Positions 1 through 9,716 of a stretch of DNA of 57,682 nt are shown here, in pieces; position 1 is the stretch's first letter; each line of letters starts with the position of its first letter. The notes under the pieces are model-generated. The model saw nothing but the letters and a program-made list of their open reading frames with translations. It ran no database searches and was not told where the DNA came from. A program made the translations under genes and the position numbers. The stretch comes from Acetivibrio straminisolvens JCM 21531 (lineage in GTDB: Bacteria; Bacillota; Clostridia; Acetivibrionales; Acetivibrionaceae). The DNA lies in contig NZ_BAVR01000018.1 in assembly GCF_000521465.1 (NCBI RefSeq), forward strand, positions 1 through 57,682, given 5' to 3'.

Positions 1-34
1 AAATAATGTAATACATAAAGAAAGTAGAGGGAAT

Positions 35-1087
35 ATGACTGTAACACTTACTGAATTTTTAAGTCACTTAATATCAAGTCCTCCATTAATTATAACTACG
101 ATTCTTACATTGGGAGTAATAATGGTGAATGGATGGACTGATGCTCCTAACGCAATTGCCACTTGTGTTTCGACACGGTCAATAAGTCCGCGTGCCGCCA
201 TAATAATGGCAGCATTTTTTGACTTTCTTGGTGTTTTTGTTATGACAAAGCTCAATGCAAGAGTAGCAGAGACCATTTATAAAATGGTTGATTTTGGGGG
301 AGATTCCGGTAAAGCATTGGTAGCCCTTTGTGCCGCTCTTTTTGCGATTGTGCTTTGGGCGACGGCTGCCTGGTGGTTTGGGATTCCAACCAGCGAGAGC
401 CATGCACTTATTGCCGGAATAAGCGGTGCTGCAATTGCCCTTCAGAAAGGCCTTGGCGGTATTAATTTTAATGAATGGGTTAATGTTCTTTACGGCTTGG
501 CATTGTCCTTGATATTGGGTTTTGCAACGGGATGGTCGGTTGTAAAGCTGGTTGAGAAGCTTTTTAGAAGGGTCAACAGGTCAAAAACTTTTGGCTTTTT
601 CAAAAATGCCCAGGTTTTATCCAGTGCCGGTATGGCATTTATGCATGGTGCACAGGACGGACAGAAATTTATGGGCGTATTTATGCTGGGCATGTTTTTA
701 ACGCAGGGACAAGCACAAGTGACGGAATTCGTCATACCGAACTGGATGATTATTCTTTGCTCGGCAGTTATGGCCACAGGTACTTCTATTGGAGGATACA
801 GAATTATTAAAGCTGTGGGAATGGACATGGTCAAACTTGAAAAGTATCAAGGATTTTCTGCCGACCTTGCAGGCGTAATATGCTTGTTTATAGCATCACT
901 TTTCGGTTTGCCGGTCAGCACCACTCATACCAAGACGACAGCTATTATGGGTGTGGGTGCGGCAAAACGCATATCCTCAGTTAACTGGGGAGTGGTAAAA
1001 GAAATGGTGACAGCATGGATTTTGACTTTCCCGGGATGCGGATTGATAGGCTTTTTGATGGCATTGCTGTTTATGAACATCTTTTAA
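35..1087 (+). CDS. pit: PiT-family inorganic phosphate transporter
   Basis: Integral membrane protein of 350 residues with about ten hydrophobic segments. Both signature repeats of the PiT family (cation-phosphate symport) are visible: near residue 33 NGWTDAPNAIATCVSTR, the counterpart of GANDVANA, and near residue 290 GLPVSTTHTKTTAIMGVG. The segment TSESHALIAGISGAA around residue 119 is the other conserved family signature. A GAGGGAAT ribosome site precedes the ATG. It is followed after about 50 bases by a DUF47 gene; pit-DUF47 pairing is common in bacteria, the DUF47 protein being regarded as a PhoU-like partner. Sodium versus proton coupling cannot be read from the sequence. The frame is intact over the usual bacterial length. 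Confidence 0.93.
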   Translation: MTVTLTEFLSHLISSPPLIITTILTLGVIMVNGWTDAPNAIATCVSTRSISPRAAIIMAAFFDFLGVFVMTKLNARVAETIYKMVDFGGDSGKALVALCAALFAIVLWATAAWWFGIPTSESHALIAGISGAAIALQKGLGGINFNEWVNVLYGLALSLILGFATGWSVVKLVEKLFRRVNRSKTFGFFKNAQVLSSAGMAFMHGAQDGQKFMGVFMLGMFLTQGQAQVTEFVIPNWMIILCSAVMATGTSIGGYRIIKAVGMDMVKLEKYQGFSADLAGVICLFIASLFGLPVSTTHTKTTAIMGVGAAKRISSVNWGVVKEMVTAWILTFPGCGLIGFLMALLFMNIF

Positions 1088-1138
1088 CGCGGATTATAAA
1101 AGTAATGGAAATATATTTTTGAGGAAGAGGTTTGGATT

Positions 1139-1761
1139 ATGGCACGAAAAAAAGATTCATATTATTTTGACACATTTGTGGAATTGGTGGATTATTCTTG
1201 CCAGGCGGCAAATTTGTTGAACCAGATTATGAATAATTACAAGGCGGAAGAATTGCCGGAAAAAATGAAGGAAATGCACGCTATAGAGCATAGCGGAGAC
1301 GAAGCAAGCATATAATGGTTAAAAAGCTTGCAAAAGAATTTATAACTCCTATTGAGAGGGAAGATATCATGGCATTGACGGATGCAATAGATAATGTGAC
1401 CGACTCAATTGAAGACGTAGTAATGCGTATGTATATGTATAATGTTAAAAGCATCCGCCCGCAGGCCATAAAAATGACCGAGATTATTGTGAAATGCTGC
1501 AATTCGTTAAAAACAGCACTTAGTGAGTTTATTAATTTCAGAAAGTCTCCGGATTTACACCAATTAATTATTGAAGTCAATCAGCTTGAGGAAGAGGGAG
1601 ACCGGCTATTTACAGAGGCGACAAGAGATTTGTATTGCAATTGCAATGACTGCAAAGAGATCGCAGGATGGGATATGACCTTCCACTACCTTGAAAAATG
1701 CTGTGATGCTTGCGAGGATGTTGCAGACGCTATAGAAAACGTTATAATGAAGAATTCGTAA
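1139..1761 (+). CDS. DUF47 PhoU-like phosphate transport partner (frameshifted)
   Basis: Starts ATG after GAGGAAGAGG. The first frame reads MARKKDSYYFDTFVELVDYS to HAIEHSGDEASI and stops at TAA about 1312; the next frame continues MVKKLAKEFITPIEREDIM, the strongly conserved DUF47 core. Restoring one C (agc-cat-ata-atg) near 1310 joins the halves into about 207 residues, the usual family length. The protein is predicted as an all-helical PhoU-like bundle; acidic and His residues (IEHSGDE, FITPIERED) are the family's probable metal-binding positions. It should act with the adjacent PiT transporter. I regard the frameshift as a likely sequence error because both halves are well conserved. Confidence 0.85.
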
Positions 1762-1820
1762 ATAACCTAAAGCTTAAAATACACGGGATTATCCAATATG
1801 TAATTTTGATATGCAGTTTA

Positions 1821-1889
1821 AATAAAAGCTCGGGACATCAAGTCCCTTCGCTTTTGCCTCTTTCATTTCATTCCAAGAGGCCAAATAAA
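1821..1889. repeat. Structured intergenic element, copy A
   Basis: About 66 bases nearly identical (two differences) to 23585-23655 and related to 8868-8929. It contains two inverted-repeat stems: AAAAGC-(TC)-GGGAC-ATCAA-GTCCC-(TTC)-GCTTTT and GCCTCTT-loop-AAGAGGC. It lies between the convergent DUF47 and hydrogenase genes and abuts an intrinsic terminator. Function unknown. Confidence 0.8.
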
Positions 1890-1926
1890 AATAAGGACCG
1901 GTTTTATCCGGTCCATTTCTATTTTA
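1883..1926. terminator. Bidirectional intrinsic terminator
   Basis: Seven-bp perfect stem GGACCGG / CCGGTCC around a TTTTAT loop, with T-rich sequence on both sides (ATTTCTATTTTA on plus, TTATTTTTATTT on minus). It sits between the two convergent genes and can end both transcripts. Confidence 0.75.
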
Positions 1927-1940
1927 TATGCAAACGGCTT

Positions 1941-4900
1941 TTATTTGGAGTCATTTGGAATAACGCCGAGCATCGGCTCTTCTATCTGTTTGCCGTTAAG
2001 CGCGATATACACGCCTTTGCCCGGATGGTTTTCCTTTAATCGGATTGTCTTAATCTGAACAAACGGATCCATTTTAAACAGCTTTATTTTTGTGCTCAAA
2101 TCATTGTAAAGGTTTTCAGCGCCTTTTTGCATACAGGATTCACACATGCAAATTGTAAATTCTTGAACGTCAAATGCTGCAGTTCCTTTTTTGCGTTCAG
2201 GGCTGCAGGTGTTGTCACCGTGTTTTGGAGTATAGTGCGTATGCAGAAGCTCATGAGCCAGATGAGAATTCGGCTCACCGTAAAACTCGTTGTAAAGCCT
2301 TAAGATATCCGGATTCTCCTGAGACTTTCTGTATTTTGAAACTTTGTCTATATTCACAAGAACTTGCTGGCGTCTTTCAAGGGAATCTACTTTTTCAGGA
2401 ACAGGATGTCCGGCACCGCAGATACATCCACCGGGGCACGCCATTACTTCTATAAGGTCATATCCCACATCAACGCCGTTTAGTATTTTCTCAATGATAG
2501 GTTCAGCATTCTTAAGGCCGCTGACAACAGCCACACGGACCTTTGTGCCGTTCGCATCTACTGTGGATTCTTTTACGCCTTCAAAGCCGCGGATTTCTTC
2601 AAAGTCGAGATGATCGGTAAGCACATTTCCGGTAAGCTTTTCAACAGCCATACGAAGGGCAGCTTCAGCCACACCACCGGAAGCACCGAAGAGTATACCC
2701 GCACCGGAAACTTGCTTATAAGGCTCGTCAAATTCCTGAGGTTCTATTTCCGAAGGCTTGATGTCTGCAAGTTCCATCATTTCAAGCATTTCTGTGGTTG
2801 TAAGAACTGCGTCCACATCACGGATGCCATCGGGAGCAAACTCCGGACGTGCAGCTTCATATTTCTTTGCAAGACATGGAACTATGGATACCACAAAGAG
2901 GTCCTCTTTATTTAATCCCATAAGCTTTGCATAGTGATTTTTAACAGTTGCACCCATCATCATCTGCGGTGATTTGCAGGTGGAAAGGTGAGGAATTATT
3001 TCAGGATATCTCTTTTCAACAAAATTGATCCATCCCGGGCAGCAGGATGTAAATTGAGGCATTACACCCTTGTTTTGAACCCTTGAAAGGAACTCTGTGG
3101 TTTCCTCCACAATGGTCAGGTCTGCAGCAAACGTAAAGTCAAATACCTTGTCAAAACCAAGCTTTTTAAGGAGTCCTGCCATAAACGGAGATGCTTCCTC
3201 ATGTGAAACACCAAAGGTATTGGAAATAAGGCTGCGAACAGCCGGCGCAACAAATCCGACAACAGTCTTTTTGGGATTGTTGATTGCCCTTACCACTTTT
3301 CCTCTCTCACGGCGATAGTCGAGGGCAGCGCACGGACAAGCAGTAACACACTGACCGCAGCTTACGCAATCGGTTTCTCTGAGAGGAAGACCGCTTTTTG
3401 TACCTACAAGCTGACGGCCGTTTTTCATATAGAAGGTGAGAACACCCGGACCTTCAATCTCAGCACATGCAGCGATACAGCGTCCGCAGGAAATACACTT
3501 GTTATGATCGCGAACGATGAATGGGTGGTCATCTACCTTTGGAATATATGGACGCTCGTGAACCGGTTCTTCGTAAACTATGCCATGCATACTTGCTTCT
3601 TTTCTTAAGTCGCAGGTGAAACGAGCACTACATCCGCATTTGAGACAACGGCGCGCTTCTTTTCTTGCAGTTTCTTCAGCAAGACCCAATTCAACTTCAT
3701 TAAAGTTGTTTTTACGTTCAGCAAGAGAGATTGAGGGCATTGTTGCACGGGCAACTTTCGGTATCTCACGGAATTCCCATTTCGGAAGATCTTCCATGGA
3801 ACCGCGGCTGCAGCTGTAGTCTATATTTCCTTCTTTGATATAACCCTTCATCAGGAAACTATCCATGGATTCGGCTGCCTGACGGCCTGCGGCAACAGCC
3901 TGAATTACCGTTGCGGGGCCTGTTACACAGTCACCTCCGGCAAATATATTGTACTCGGAAGTCTGTAAGGTCTTGCCATTGACTTCGATATCTCCCCATT
4001 TGTTGAGTTTTACCGGAAGGTCGTTGTAGAGGAACTGGGTGTTGGTACTTTGACCTATGGCACCGATTATTGTATCTGCATCAATCTCAATTTCGCTTCC
4101 TTCAATAGGAACCGGGCGGCGACGGCCGGAACGGTCCGGTTCTCCGAGCTGCATACGAATACATATAAGCTTCTTTTTGCCGTCTTTTAAGACAATTTTG
4201 GTAGGTGCCATCAAGAAGATCATTTCAACACCTTCATGAATAGCTTCTTCCACTTCGTAGGGCTCTGCCGGCATTTCCTCACGGGTACGGCGGTATACGA
4301 GCTTTACAGATTTTGCTCCTTTTCTAAGAGCTGTACGGGCACAGTCGATGGCTGTATTTCCGCCTCCGATTACCACAACATTGTCTCCTAAAGGAATATC
4401 AACGTTTTTTGTCACCTGCTCAAGATAGTTTATACCTGCCATACACCTTCAAGCTTTTCACCTTCAATATGCATCGGGGTTGCCTGCCATGAACCTATTG
4501 CAAGATAAACGGCATCAAAATCCTTGTGAAGGTCTTCAAGATGAATATGGGTTCCTAAAGCCTTCTCAGTCATAATTTTTACACCGAGATTTTTTATAAG
4601 CTCAATTTCTTTGTCGAGAGTAGCTTTTGGAAGACGATATTCGGGTATACCGTATCTCATCATTCCTCCGGGATGAGGCTGACGCTCGAAAACTGTCACA
4701 TCATGGCCTTTAATAGCACTGTAATATGCAGCAGAAAGACCTGAAGGACCGGCTCCTACTATAGCAATTTTCTTGCCCGTTGGAGGATTCTTTACAGGAG
4801 TCCATGACTGAGGCTGAGCCATATCCCAGTCAGCTGCAAATCTCTTGACATAGTTGATTGCAACGGGAGAATCCACAAGGTTGCGGCGGCATTGGGATTC

Positions 4901-5380
4901 ACAAGGATGAGGACAAACACGGCCGCATACAACGGGGAAAGGATTCCTTTCTTTAATGACACGGATGGCAGCTTCAAAGTCTCCGTTGCCTACATGGCGC
5001 AGATATGATTAAATGTCAATGTTTGCAGGGCATGTCATTACGCAGGGAGCAACACAGTCCGCATTGTGATCGGAAAGGAGCTGTTCTAAGCGTATTTTTC
5101 TATAGTTTTCAAGTTTGGCACTGTTGGTGCATATCACCATACCTTCCTTGATGGGAGTCTGACATGCTTTGACATCTCTTTCTCCATCAGGGGAGATTAA
5201 GGTAACAACACACAATCCGCAATTGCCGTTTGACCTCTCAAGTCTGATGTCATAGCACAGATGCGGAATGTGTATATCCTCCTGAAGCAACGCCTGGAGG
5301 ATGGTGAGGTTGTCATATACCTCCATTTCACGACCATTAACAGTCACTTTAATGCGATTATGACCTTCTAATGTTTTCAT
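1941..5380 (-). CDS. [FeFe]-hydrogenase fused to GltD-like NAD(P)H:FAD module (nonsense + frameshift)
   Basis: About 1147 residues once rejoined. In order: [2Fe-2S] ferredoxin (C42, C54, C57, C73); GltD-type Fe-S region (CVAPCVMTCP about 109-118, VCPHPCESQC about 155-164); FAD motif GAGPSG about 209 and NAD(P)H motif GGGNTA about 339; two [4Fe-4S] motifs (CISCGRC about 629, CVSCGQC about 672); H-cluster motifs TSCCPGW about 778, VPCLAKKYE about 834, MACPGGCICGAG about 981; small-subunit domain near 1024 and a Cys-rich tail (CMCESC). Expected role: cytoplasmic H2 production or uptake coupled to NAD(P)H. Start ATG (MKTLEG) chosen for AGGTG six bases upstream. Two lesions: in-frame TAA at 5009-5011 where CAA would give CPANIDIQ-SYLRHVG, and a one-base loss near 4440 (GVW then AGINYLEQ; GGG to GG). 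Everything else is in frame. Confidence 0.88.
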
Positions 5381-5687
5381 TTTCTTCACCTCAAAAAATA
5401 CATTTCATAAATTTTATAAGCTATCTTTTTGCATTAAAATTAAATGATGGAATTTTTGTGAATGGGCTTTTATTTCCCACCCTATATATTATAGCTGAGG
5501 GATCGAATCTTGTCTTCATAATTTGATAAATTTTTAACTAAATTTTTTAAATTTCTTAAATTCCTTAAATTTACTTGCCACAATTTACACAAAGGATTTC
5601 ATTGTTGGAAGTCGAATACTTTTTTATGTAAACTTAAGAAGCATATATTAAAGCAAACTATACACTATCAAGGGGGATTTAATTAAA

Positions 5688-6937
5688 ATGGGACTTAAGA
5701 AAACTATAATTTGTGGGGCCTTGAGCTTAGGTATCATGACGGGAAGTGCAGGATTTGCTTTTGCTCAGAATGTTGATTACAAAGTACAATCCGGCGATAC
5801 GTTCTGGAAGATAGGTCAAAAGTATAATATTTCTACCACCAGTCTCTTAACGGCAAACAATGCAAATGAGAATACGGTGTTGTATCCGGGACAGACAATA
5901 GTACTTCCGATTAAAGACCAATTGGTGCATATAGTCCAATCCGGGGATACTTATTGGAATATAAGTCAAAAATATGGAATAAATTTTCGAGATATGCTGT
6001 TACTGAACAATGCAAATGACAATTCGATGCTTCGTGTCGGAGATAAAGTAATCCTTCCCGGTACAGCAAATTATACTGTGCAAAAAGGAGATACTTATTG
6101 GACTATAAGCCAGAAATTCAAGGTAAACTTTACGGAACTGCTAAAACTAAATGGCGCCAACGACAAAAGTTATCTTGACATAGGACAGGTAATAAAAATA
6201 CCTGTAACAAGCATATCACAGGCTCCTGCAACGCAAAACAACAATTCAAACAATACTTCAGGCAACACCCCAAGCGGTCCATATATTACTTACACAAGTT
6301 ATACAGTTCAAAAAGGCGATAGCGCATGGAGTATTGCAGAAAAGTTTGGAATTCCTGCAAACGAGCTGATGGATGCGAATAATATCAATTCTTCAACGGT
6401 ACTTAATATCGGGCAGAAATTGAAAATTCCGGTACATAATGTACCTGTAAAAAGCACACCCGGTGCAAAGTATGGAGAACTTTTGGATTGGTGGACGGAA
6501 GCACAGTATGTAATCCCAAGAGGAAGCACTTTTGAGGTAGTGGATTTCTATACAGCAAATCCTTTTTCGCAAAACGTACAGCAGGTTCAAACCATGCAGA
6601 CTGTGAAACTCTTACCGTAAAGGATACCAACATTATGAAGGAAATATGGGGAGGCTTCAGCTGGGTAAGAAGACCTGTGATAATCAAATACAATGGAAGA
6701 AAGATTGCTGCCAGCATGACTGCAATGCCGCATGCGGGAAATGACAGTGCTCCGGGTGGAGTTTGGACATCGTGGAGAAGCGGAGATTATGGCGCAGGCA
6801 CAAATCATGACTATATTAAAGGTAATGGTATTGACGGACACTTTGACATACATTTCTACAACAGTACAAGGCATAATGACGGAAAAGTGGATACAAACCA
6901 TCAGCAATGTATAAAAATATCGGCTGGAGTGCAATAA
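5688..6937 (+). CDS. Secreted LysM-repeat cell-wall protein (frameshifted)
   Basis: Signal peptide of about 27 residues (GIMTGSAGFAFAQ), then four LysM repeats (YKVQSGDTFWKIGQKYNIS and relatives at about 31, 82, 127 and 207), an Asn-rich linker, and a C-terminal domain with conserved His/Asp/Trp residues (WTSWRSGDYGAG, HFDIHFYNS, DTNHQQC) that I cannot assign to an enzyme. The frame breaks near 6556: DFYTANPF then stop, while the next frame reads SFFAKRTAGSNHADCETLTV. Adding one G gives YTGKSFF and a protein of about 416 residues. LysM binds peptidoglycan N-acetylglucosamine, so it is likely wall-associated. RBS AGGGGG lies 11 bases before the ATG. Confidence 0.85.
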
Positions 6938-6984
6938 AGGGTTAGTATATAATGGGAGATAATTTAGTACTGCAAAAGTTTTAG

Positions 6985-7025
6985 GGCAGGTTATATTATT
7001 AAAATTATAGCCAGCCTTTTTCTTT
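6985..7025 (+). terminator. Intrinsic terminator
   Basis: GGCAGG-TTATA ... TTATAG-CCAGCC stem (one mismatch) followed by TTTTTCTTTATTTTT on the plus strand, ending the LysM gene before the convergent L,D-transpeptidase gene. Confidence 0.7.
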
Positions 7026-7039
7026 ATTTTTATCTTTGT

Positions 7040-8077
7040 TTAGTAAATATTTACTATTGTACCAACCGGAACTTGATTAAAGAGTTCATTAACATCGGCA
7101 TTATACATTCTCACACATCCGTTGGAGGCAGCTGTTCCAATGGAAGCGGGATTGTTGGTTCCGTGGATGCCGTAGTGGGGTGCTGACAGTCCCATCCAGC
7201 GTGTTCCGAACGGTCCTCCGGGATTAACCTGCTTATTTATTATTGTAAATGTTCCCTTAGGTGTAGGAGTTGTCGGTTTGCCTGTTGCCACAGGATATGA
7301 CTTTATTAATCTTCCATTACGGTACAGTGAGAGGGTTTTGGCTGCTATGCTTATTATAATTCTTACGGGGGATGGAGCTACAGGTATGCATATTACCTGT
7401 CCGACATAAAGGGCATTGGGATTTATTCCGGGATTCGCATTTATAAGCTGCTGTACTGTTACGTTGAATATTTTTGCTATAAGCGCCAAGGTATCTCCTC
7501 TGCGGATAACATAATAGTTCATTGTAGGGCACCCGGGATTTTCTGATTTTGGCTGAGGGATGCAAATTATCTGTCCTACATAAAGCTTTTCGGGAACAAT
7601 GCCGGGATTGGTATACAGTATTTCCTCAACGGTGGTATTGAACTTTACGGCTATGTTTGATAAGGTATCTCCGCTTTTTATTTCATAAGGAGATGTACCG
7701 ATAGGGCATGAGGAGCTTGGTTGAGGGATACAGATTACTTGGCCTACATAAAGCCTTTCAGGAATAATACCGGGGTTTGCATCAAGCAGAACTTGCACAG
7801 TGGTGTTGAATTTTGTCGCAATGGCTGCTAAAGTGTCTCCGCTTTTTATTACATAAGCAGTTGAACCAGGAGGGCATGCAGGTTGTGGCGGCTGTACATA
7901 GGGTATGCAAATTACCTGGCCTATGTAGAGCCTTTCCGGAACAATACCTGGATTGGCAGCAAGTATTGCTTGTACAGTGGTGTTGAATCTGTTAGCAATA
8001 AGATAAAGGGTATCCCCTGCACGCACAGTGTAGGATGTGGTGCCGGCAGGGCATTGACGGTTAAAATCCGAATACAT
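7040..8077 (-). CDS. LysM x4 + YkuD L,D-transpeptidase
   Basis: 345 residues without a signal peptide. Four LysM repeats, each ending in a GQVICIP-type signature and joined by CPxG segments, cover residues 1-235. They are followed by a YkuD domain (IISIAAKTLSLYRNGRLIKSY) with the catalytic region HGTNNPASIG and SNGCVRM, so His and Cys are both present. YkuD enzymes form 3-3 peptidoglycan cross-links. A Cys-containing LysM protein with no export signal suggests assembly inside the mother cell, as for spore-coat or cortex proteins; that is inference. RBS AGAGGTG precedes the ATG. It lies 35 bases downstream of a shorter paralogue on the same strand, probably in one transcript. Confidence 0.88.
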   Translation of the reverse strand: MYSDFNRQCPAGTTSYTVRAGDTLYLIANRFNTTVQAILAANPGIVPERLYIGQVICIPYVQPPQPACPPGSTAYVIKSGDTLAAIATKFNTTVQVLLDANPGIIPERLYVGQVICIPQPSSSCPIGTSPYEIKSGDTLSNIAVKFNTTVEEILYTNPGIVPEKLYVGQIICIPQPKSENPGCPTMNYYVIRRGDTLALIAKIFNVTVQQLINANPGINPNALYVGQVICIPVAPSPVRIIISIAAKTLSLYRNGRLIKSYPVATGKPTTPTPKGTFTIINKQVNPGGPFGTRWMGLSAPHYGIHGTNNPASIGTAASNGCVRMYNADVNELFNQVPVGTIVNIY

Positions 8078-8112
8078 ATTTCATTCACCTCTTTTGAATT
8101 AAATTTCAGTAG

Positions 8113-8805
8113 TCAGGATACGGTTACAGTTGTTCCTACAGGCACAAGATTAAACAGCTCGCTTATGTCCTTATTGGACATTACAATACTGTTGCTGGTT
8201 GAGACAACATCAATGAATTCCGGTGTGTTTGTACCGTGAATCCCAAAACCTGCTTCAGACAGACCTATCCACCTTGCTCCCATCTCAACTCCCGGATCAA
8301 CCTGTTTGTTTAGAACCGTAAATCTTCCCCTTGGAATGGGTGACGCCGGATTTTCCAATGCAATTCTGTATGTTCTGTAAACGCTTCTGTCGCGGTATAC
8401 CGTAAGGGTTCGTTCTGCTACATTTACATTGACAGTGATGGGAGGAGGAGCTACAGGTATGCATAAAATTTGATCCACATACAAGTCGTTGAGATCAATT
8501 CCGTAGTTTGAATACAAAAGCTGCAGGGGAGTTATATTAAAGTAAGCTGCTATTGAGTCTAAGGTATCTTCCGGCCTTACAACATAATAATTTGTTGTTG
8601 GGCATGAAGGATATATTTGTAAAGTTAGCGGAATACATATTTGCTGGCCGATTCTTAAAGAATAGGGATTAATATCCGGGTTTGTATTAATAATATCCTG
8701 TACAGTGGCTCCATATGTTCTTGCTATGGCGGCCAAAGTATCCCCGGCTTTTATCGTATAGGGAACAAAACCTGCGGGACACTGCCTTTGATAATATGAG
8801 AACAT
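8113..8805 (-). CDS. LysM x2 + degenerate YkuD-like domain (catalytic Cys missing)
   Basis: 230 residues, a shorter paralogue of the downstream protein. Two LysM repeats (VPYTIKAGDTLAAIARTYG; YYVVRPEDTLDSIAAYFN), then a YkuD-like domain (VNVNVAERTLTVYRDRSVYR, FGIHGTNTPEF). The active-site segment reads STSNSIVM where the neighbour has AASNGCVRM, so Cys is replaced by Ser and the following Arg by Val; the HGTN His is kept. The protein is therefore probably a non-catalytic peptidoglycan-binding or structural homologue. The frame is clean, so this is divergence rather than a sequencing fault. Start ATG follows GGAGGTGACACC. It probably heads a two-gene transcript with the active paralogue. Confidence 0.85.
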   Translation of the reverse strand: MFSYYQRQCPAGFVPYTIKAGDTLAAIARTYGATVQDIINTNPDINPYSLRIGQQICIPLTLQIYPSCPTTNYYVVRPEDTLDSIAAYFNITPLQLLYSNYGIDLNDLYVDQILCIPVAPPPITVNVNVAERTLTVYRDRSVYRTYRIALENPASPIPRGRFTVLNKQVDPGVEMGARWIGLSEAGFGIHGTNTPEFIDVVSTSNSIVMSNKDISELFNLVPVGTTVTVS

Positions 8806-8867
8806 AAGGTGTCACCTCCATAAATAGACTGATATTATAGTATATTAATTTATGTAAATTGTGTTAC

Positions 8868-8929
8868 AATAGAAGCTCGAGACATCGAGTCCTTTGGCTT
8901 TTGCTCCTTTCATTTCAAGAGGTCAAAAA
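8868..8929. repeat. Structured intergenic element, copy B (diverged)
   Basis: Shares the frame AATA-AAGCTCGAGACATCGAGTCC-GGCTTTTG-CTTTCATTT-AAGAGG with the copies at 1821 and 23585 but has several substitutions and a short deletion. It lies just beyond the superoxide dismutase terminator and upstream of the LysM gene start. Confidence 0.65.
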
Positions 8930-8957
8930 GAAAGTCAGAAGAAAGTGTTCTTCTGAC
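8925..8957 (-). terminator. Intrinsic terminator of the superoxide dismutase gene
   Basis: Perfect ten-bp stem GTCAGAAGAA / TTCTTCTGAC; reading the minus strand it is followed by TTTCTTTTT. Confidence 0.8.
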
Positions 8958-8968
8958 TGTTGAATGAT

Positions 8969-9640
8969 TTAAGCCAACCAAAAATTGTTCATCAGAGTAA
9001 GGGGTACCTGACCGTTCATTGCTAAAAGAAGGCGTCTTTCAACTTCATGCCAGTTGATTAAGTTCCACCACCGGTTTATATATTCCTTTCGCCTGTTTTG
9101 GTAATCCAGATAGTAGGCGTGTTCCCAGACATCACATACAAGAATCGGGATTCCGCTCCACTGGGTCAAATTCTGATGCTTTTCTGCTTGCAAAATCTCA
9201 AGCCGTCTCCATGTCGGCTGCCAGGTCAAAATTCCCCACCCTGATGCTTCCACATTTTCAGTTGCGCTTTTGAATTGCTCTTTGAAGGAGTTAAAGCTTC
9301 CGAAATAGCTGTTTATCTGGCTTAAGGTGCGCATGCCGGGCTGCCCTCCTGTTCCCGGAGGTGCCATGACAGTCCAGAATATACTGTGGAGAATATGTCC
9401 TGAGCCATTGAAGGCCAGCTGATTTTCCCAGTATTTTATATATTTGAAATCATTATTTTTCCGCGCTTCCACTAGGCTGATTTCTGCCCTGTTCAGGCCA
9501 TCGACGTAAGCTTTGTGGTGCATGTCGTGATGAATTCTTAAAGTCTCTTCGCTGATTACAGGCTCCAACGCATTGTAAGGGTAGGGCAGAGGTGGCAACC
9601 GATGCTGTCCGGGCGCTACAGGCATTATTGCATATTGCAT
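8969..9640 (-). CDS. sodA: Fe/Mn superoxide dismutase
   Basis: 223 residues. Metal ligands are recognisable: His in RIHHDMHHKAYV, His in GHILHSIFW, and Asp and His in CDVWEHAYYLDYQNRR. The GTGGQPGM and ASGWGILTW segments also fit the Fe/Mn SOD family. The N-terminus carries an extra Pro-rich stretch (MPVAPGQHRLPPLPYPYN) before the usual domain. Reaction: dismutation of superoxide to O2 and H2O2, useful to an anaerobe during air exposure. There is no signal peptide. Its position next to exportless LysM/YkuD genes would fit a spore-coat-associated SOD, but this is inference. GGAGG lies about 10 bases upstream of the ATG. Fe or Mn preference cannot be settled by eye. Confidence 0.93.
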   Translation of the reverse strand: MQYAIMPVAPGQHRLPPLPYPYNALEPVISEETLRIHHDMHHKAYVDGLNRAEISLVEARKNNDFKYIKYWENQLAFNGSGHILHSIFWTVMAPPGTGGQPGMRTLSQINSYFGSFNSFKEQFKSATENVEASGWGILTWQPTWRRLEILQAEKHQNLTQWSGIPILVCDVWEHAYYLDYQNRRKEYINRWWNLINWHEVERRLLLAMNGQVPLTLMNNFWLA

Positions 9641-9716
9641 TGAATAAATCGCCTCCGGTAAAGTAGTTCACAATGCTATATTATTCTTTTGAGCATCGGT
9701 TGGTGTAAAAATAGTT

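Noticed and set aside
1821-1889. Copies of the structured element as a known riboswitch (c-di-GMP or fluoride type)
   Set aside because: Conserved core sequences of those classes are absent, and the element follows terminators rather than preceding coding regions in a switch-like layout.
4792-4977. Separate 61-residue protein between hydrogenase fragments
   Set aside because: It is an out-of-frame shadow; the true frame across this stretch reads FEAAIRVIKERNPFP and the conserved Cys region of the GltD-like module.
5390-5687. Rex or Fur operator near the hydrogenase and LysM starts
   Set aside because: No TTGTTAA-N4-TTAACAA palindrome or Fur-like repeat; only AT-rich runs such as TTTAAATTTCTTAAATT.
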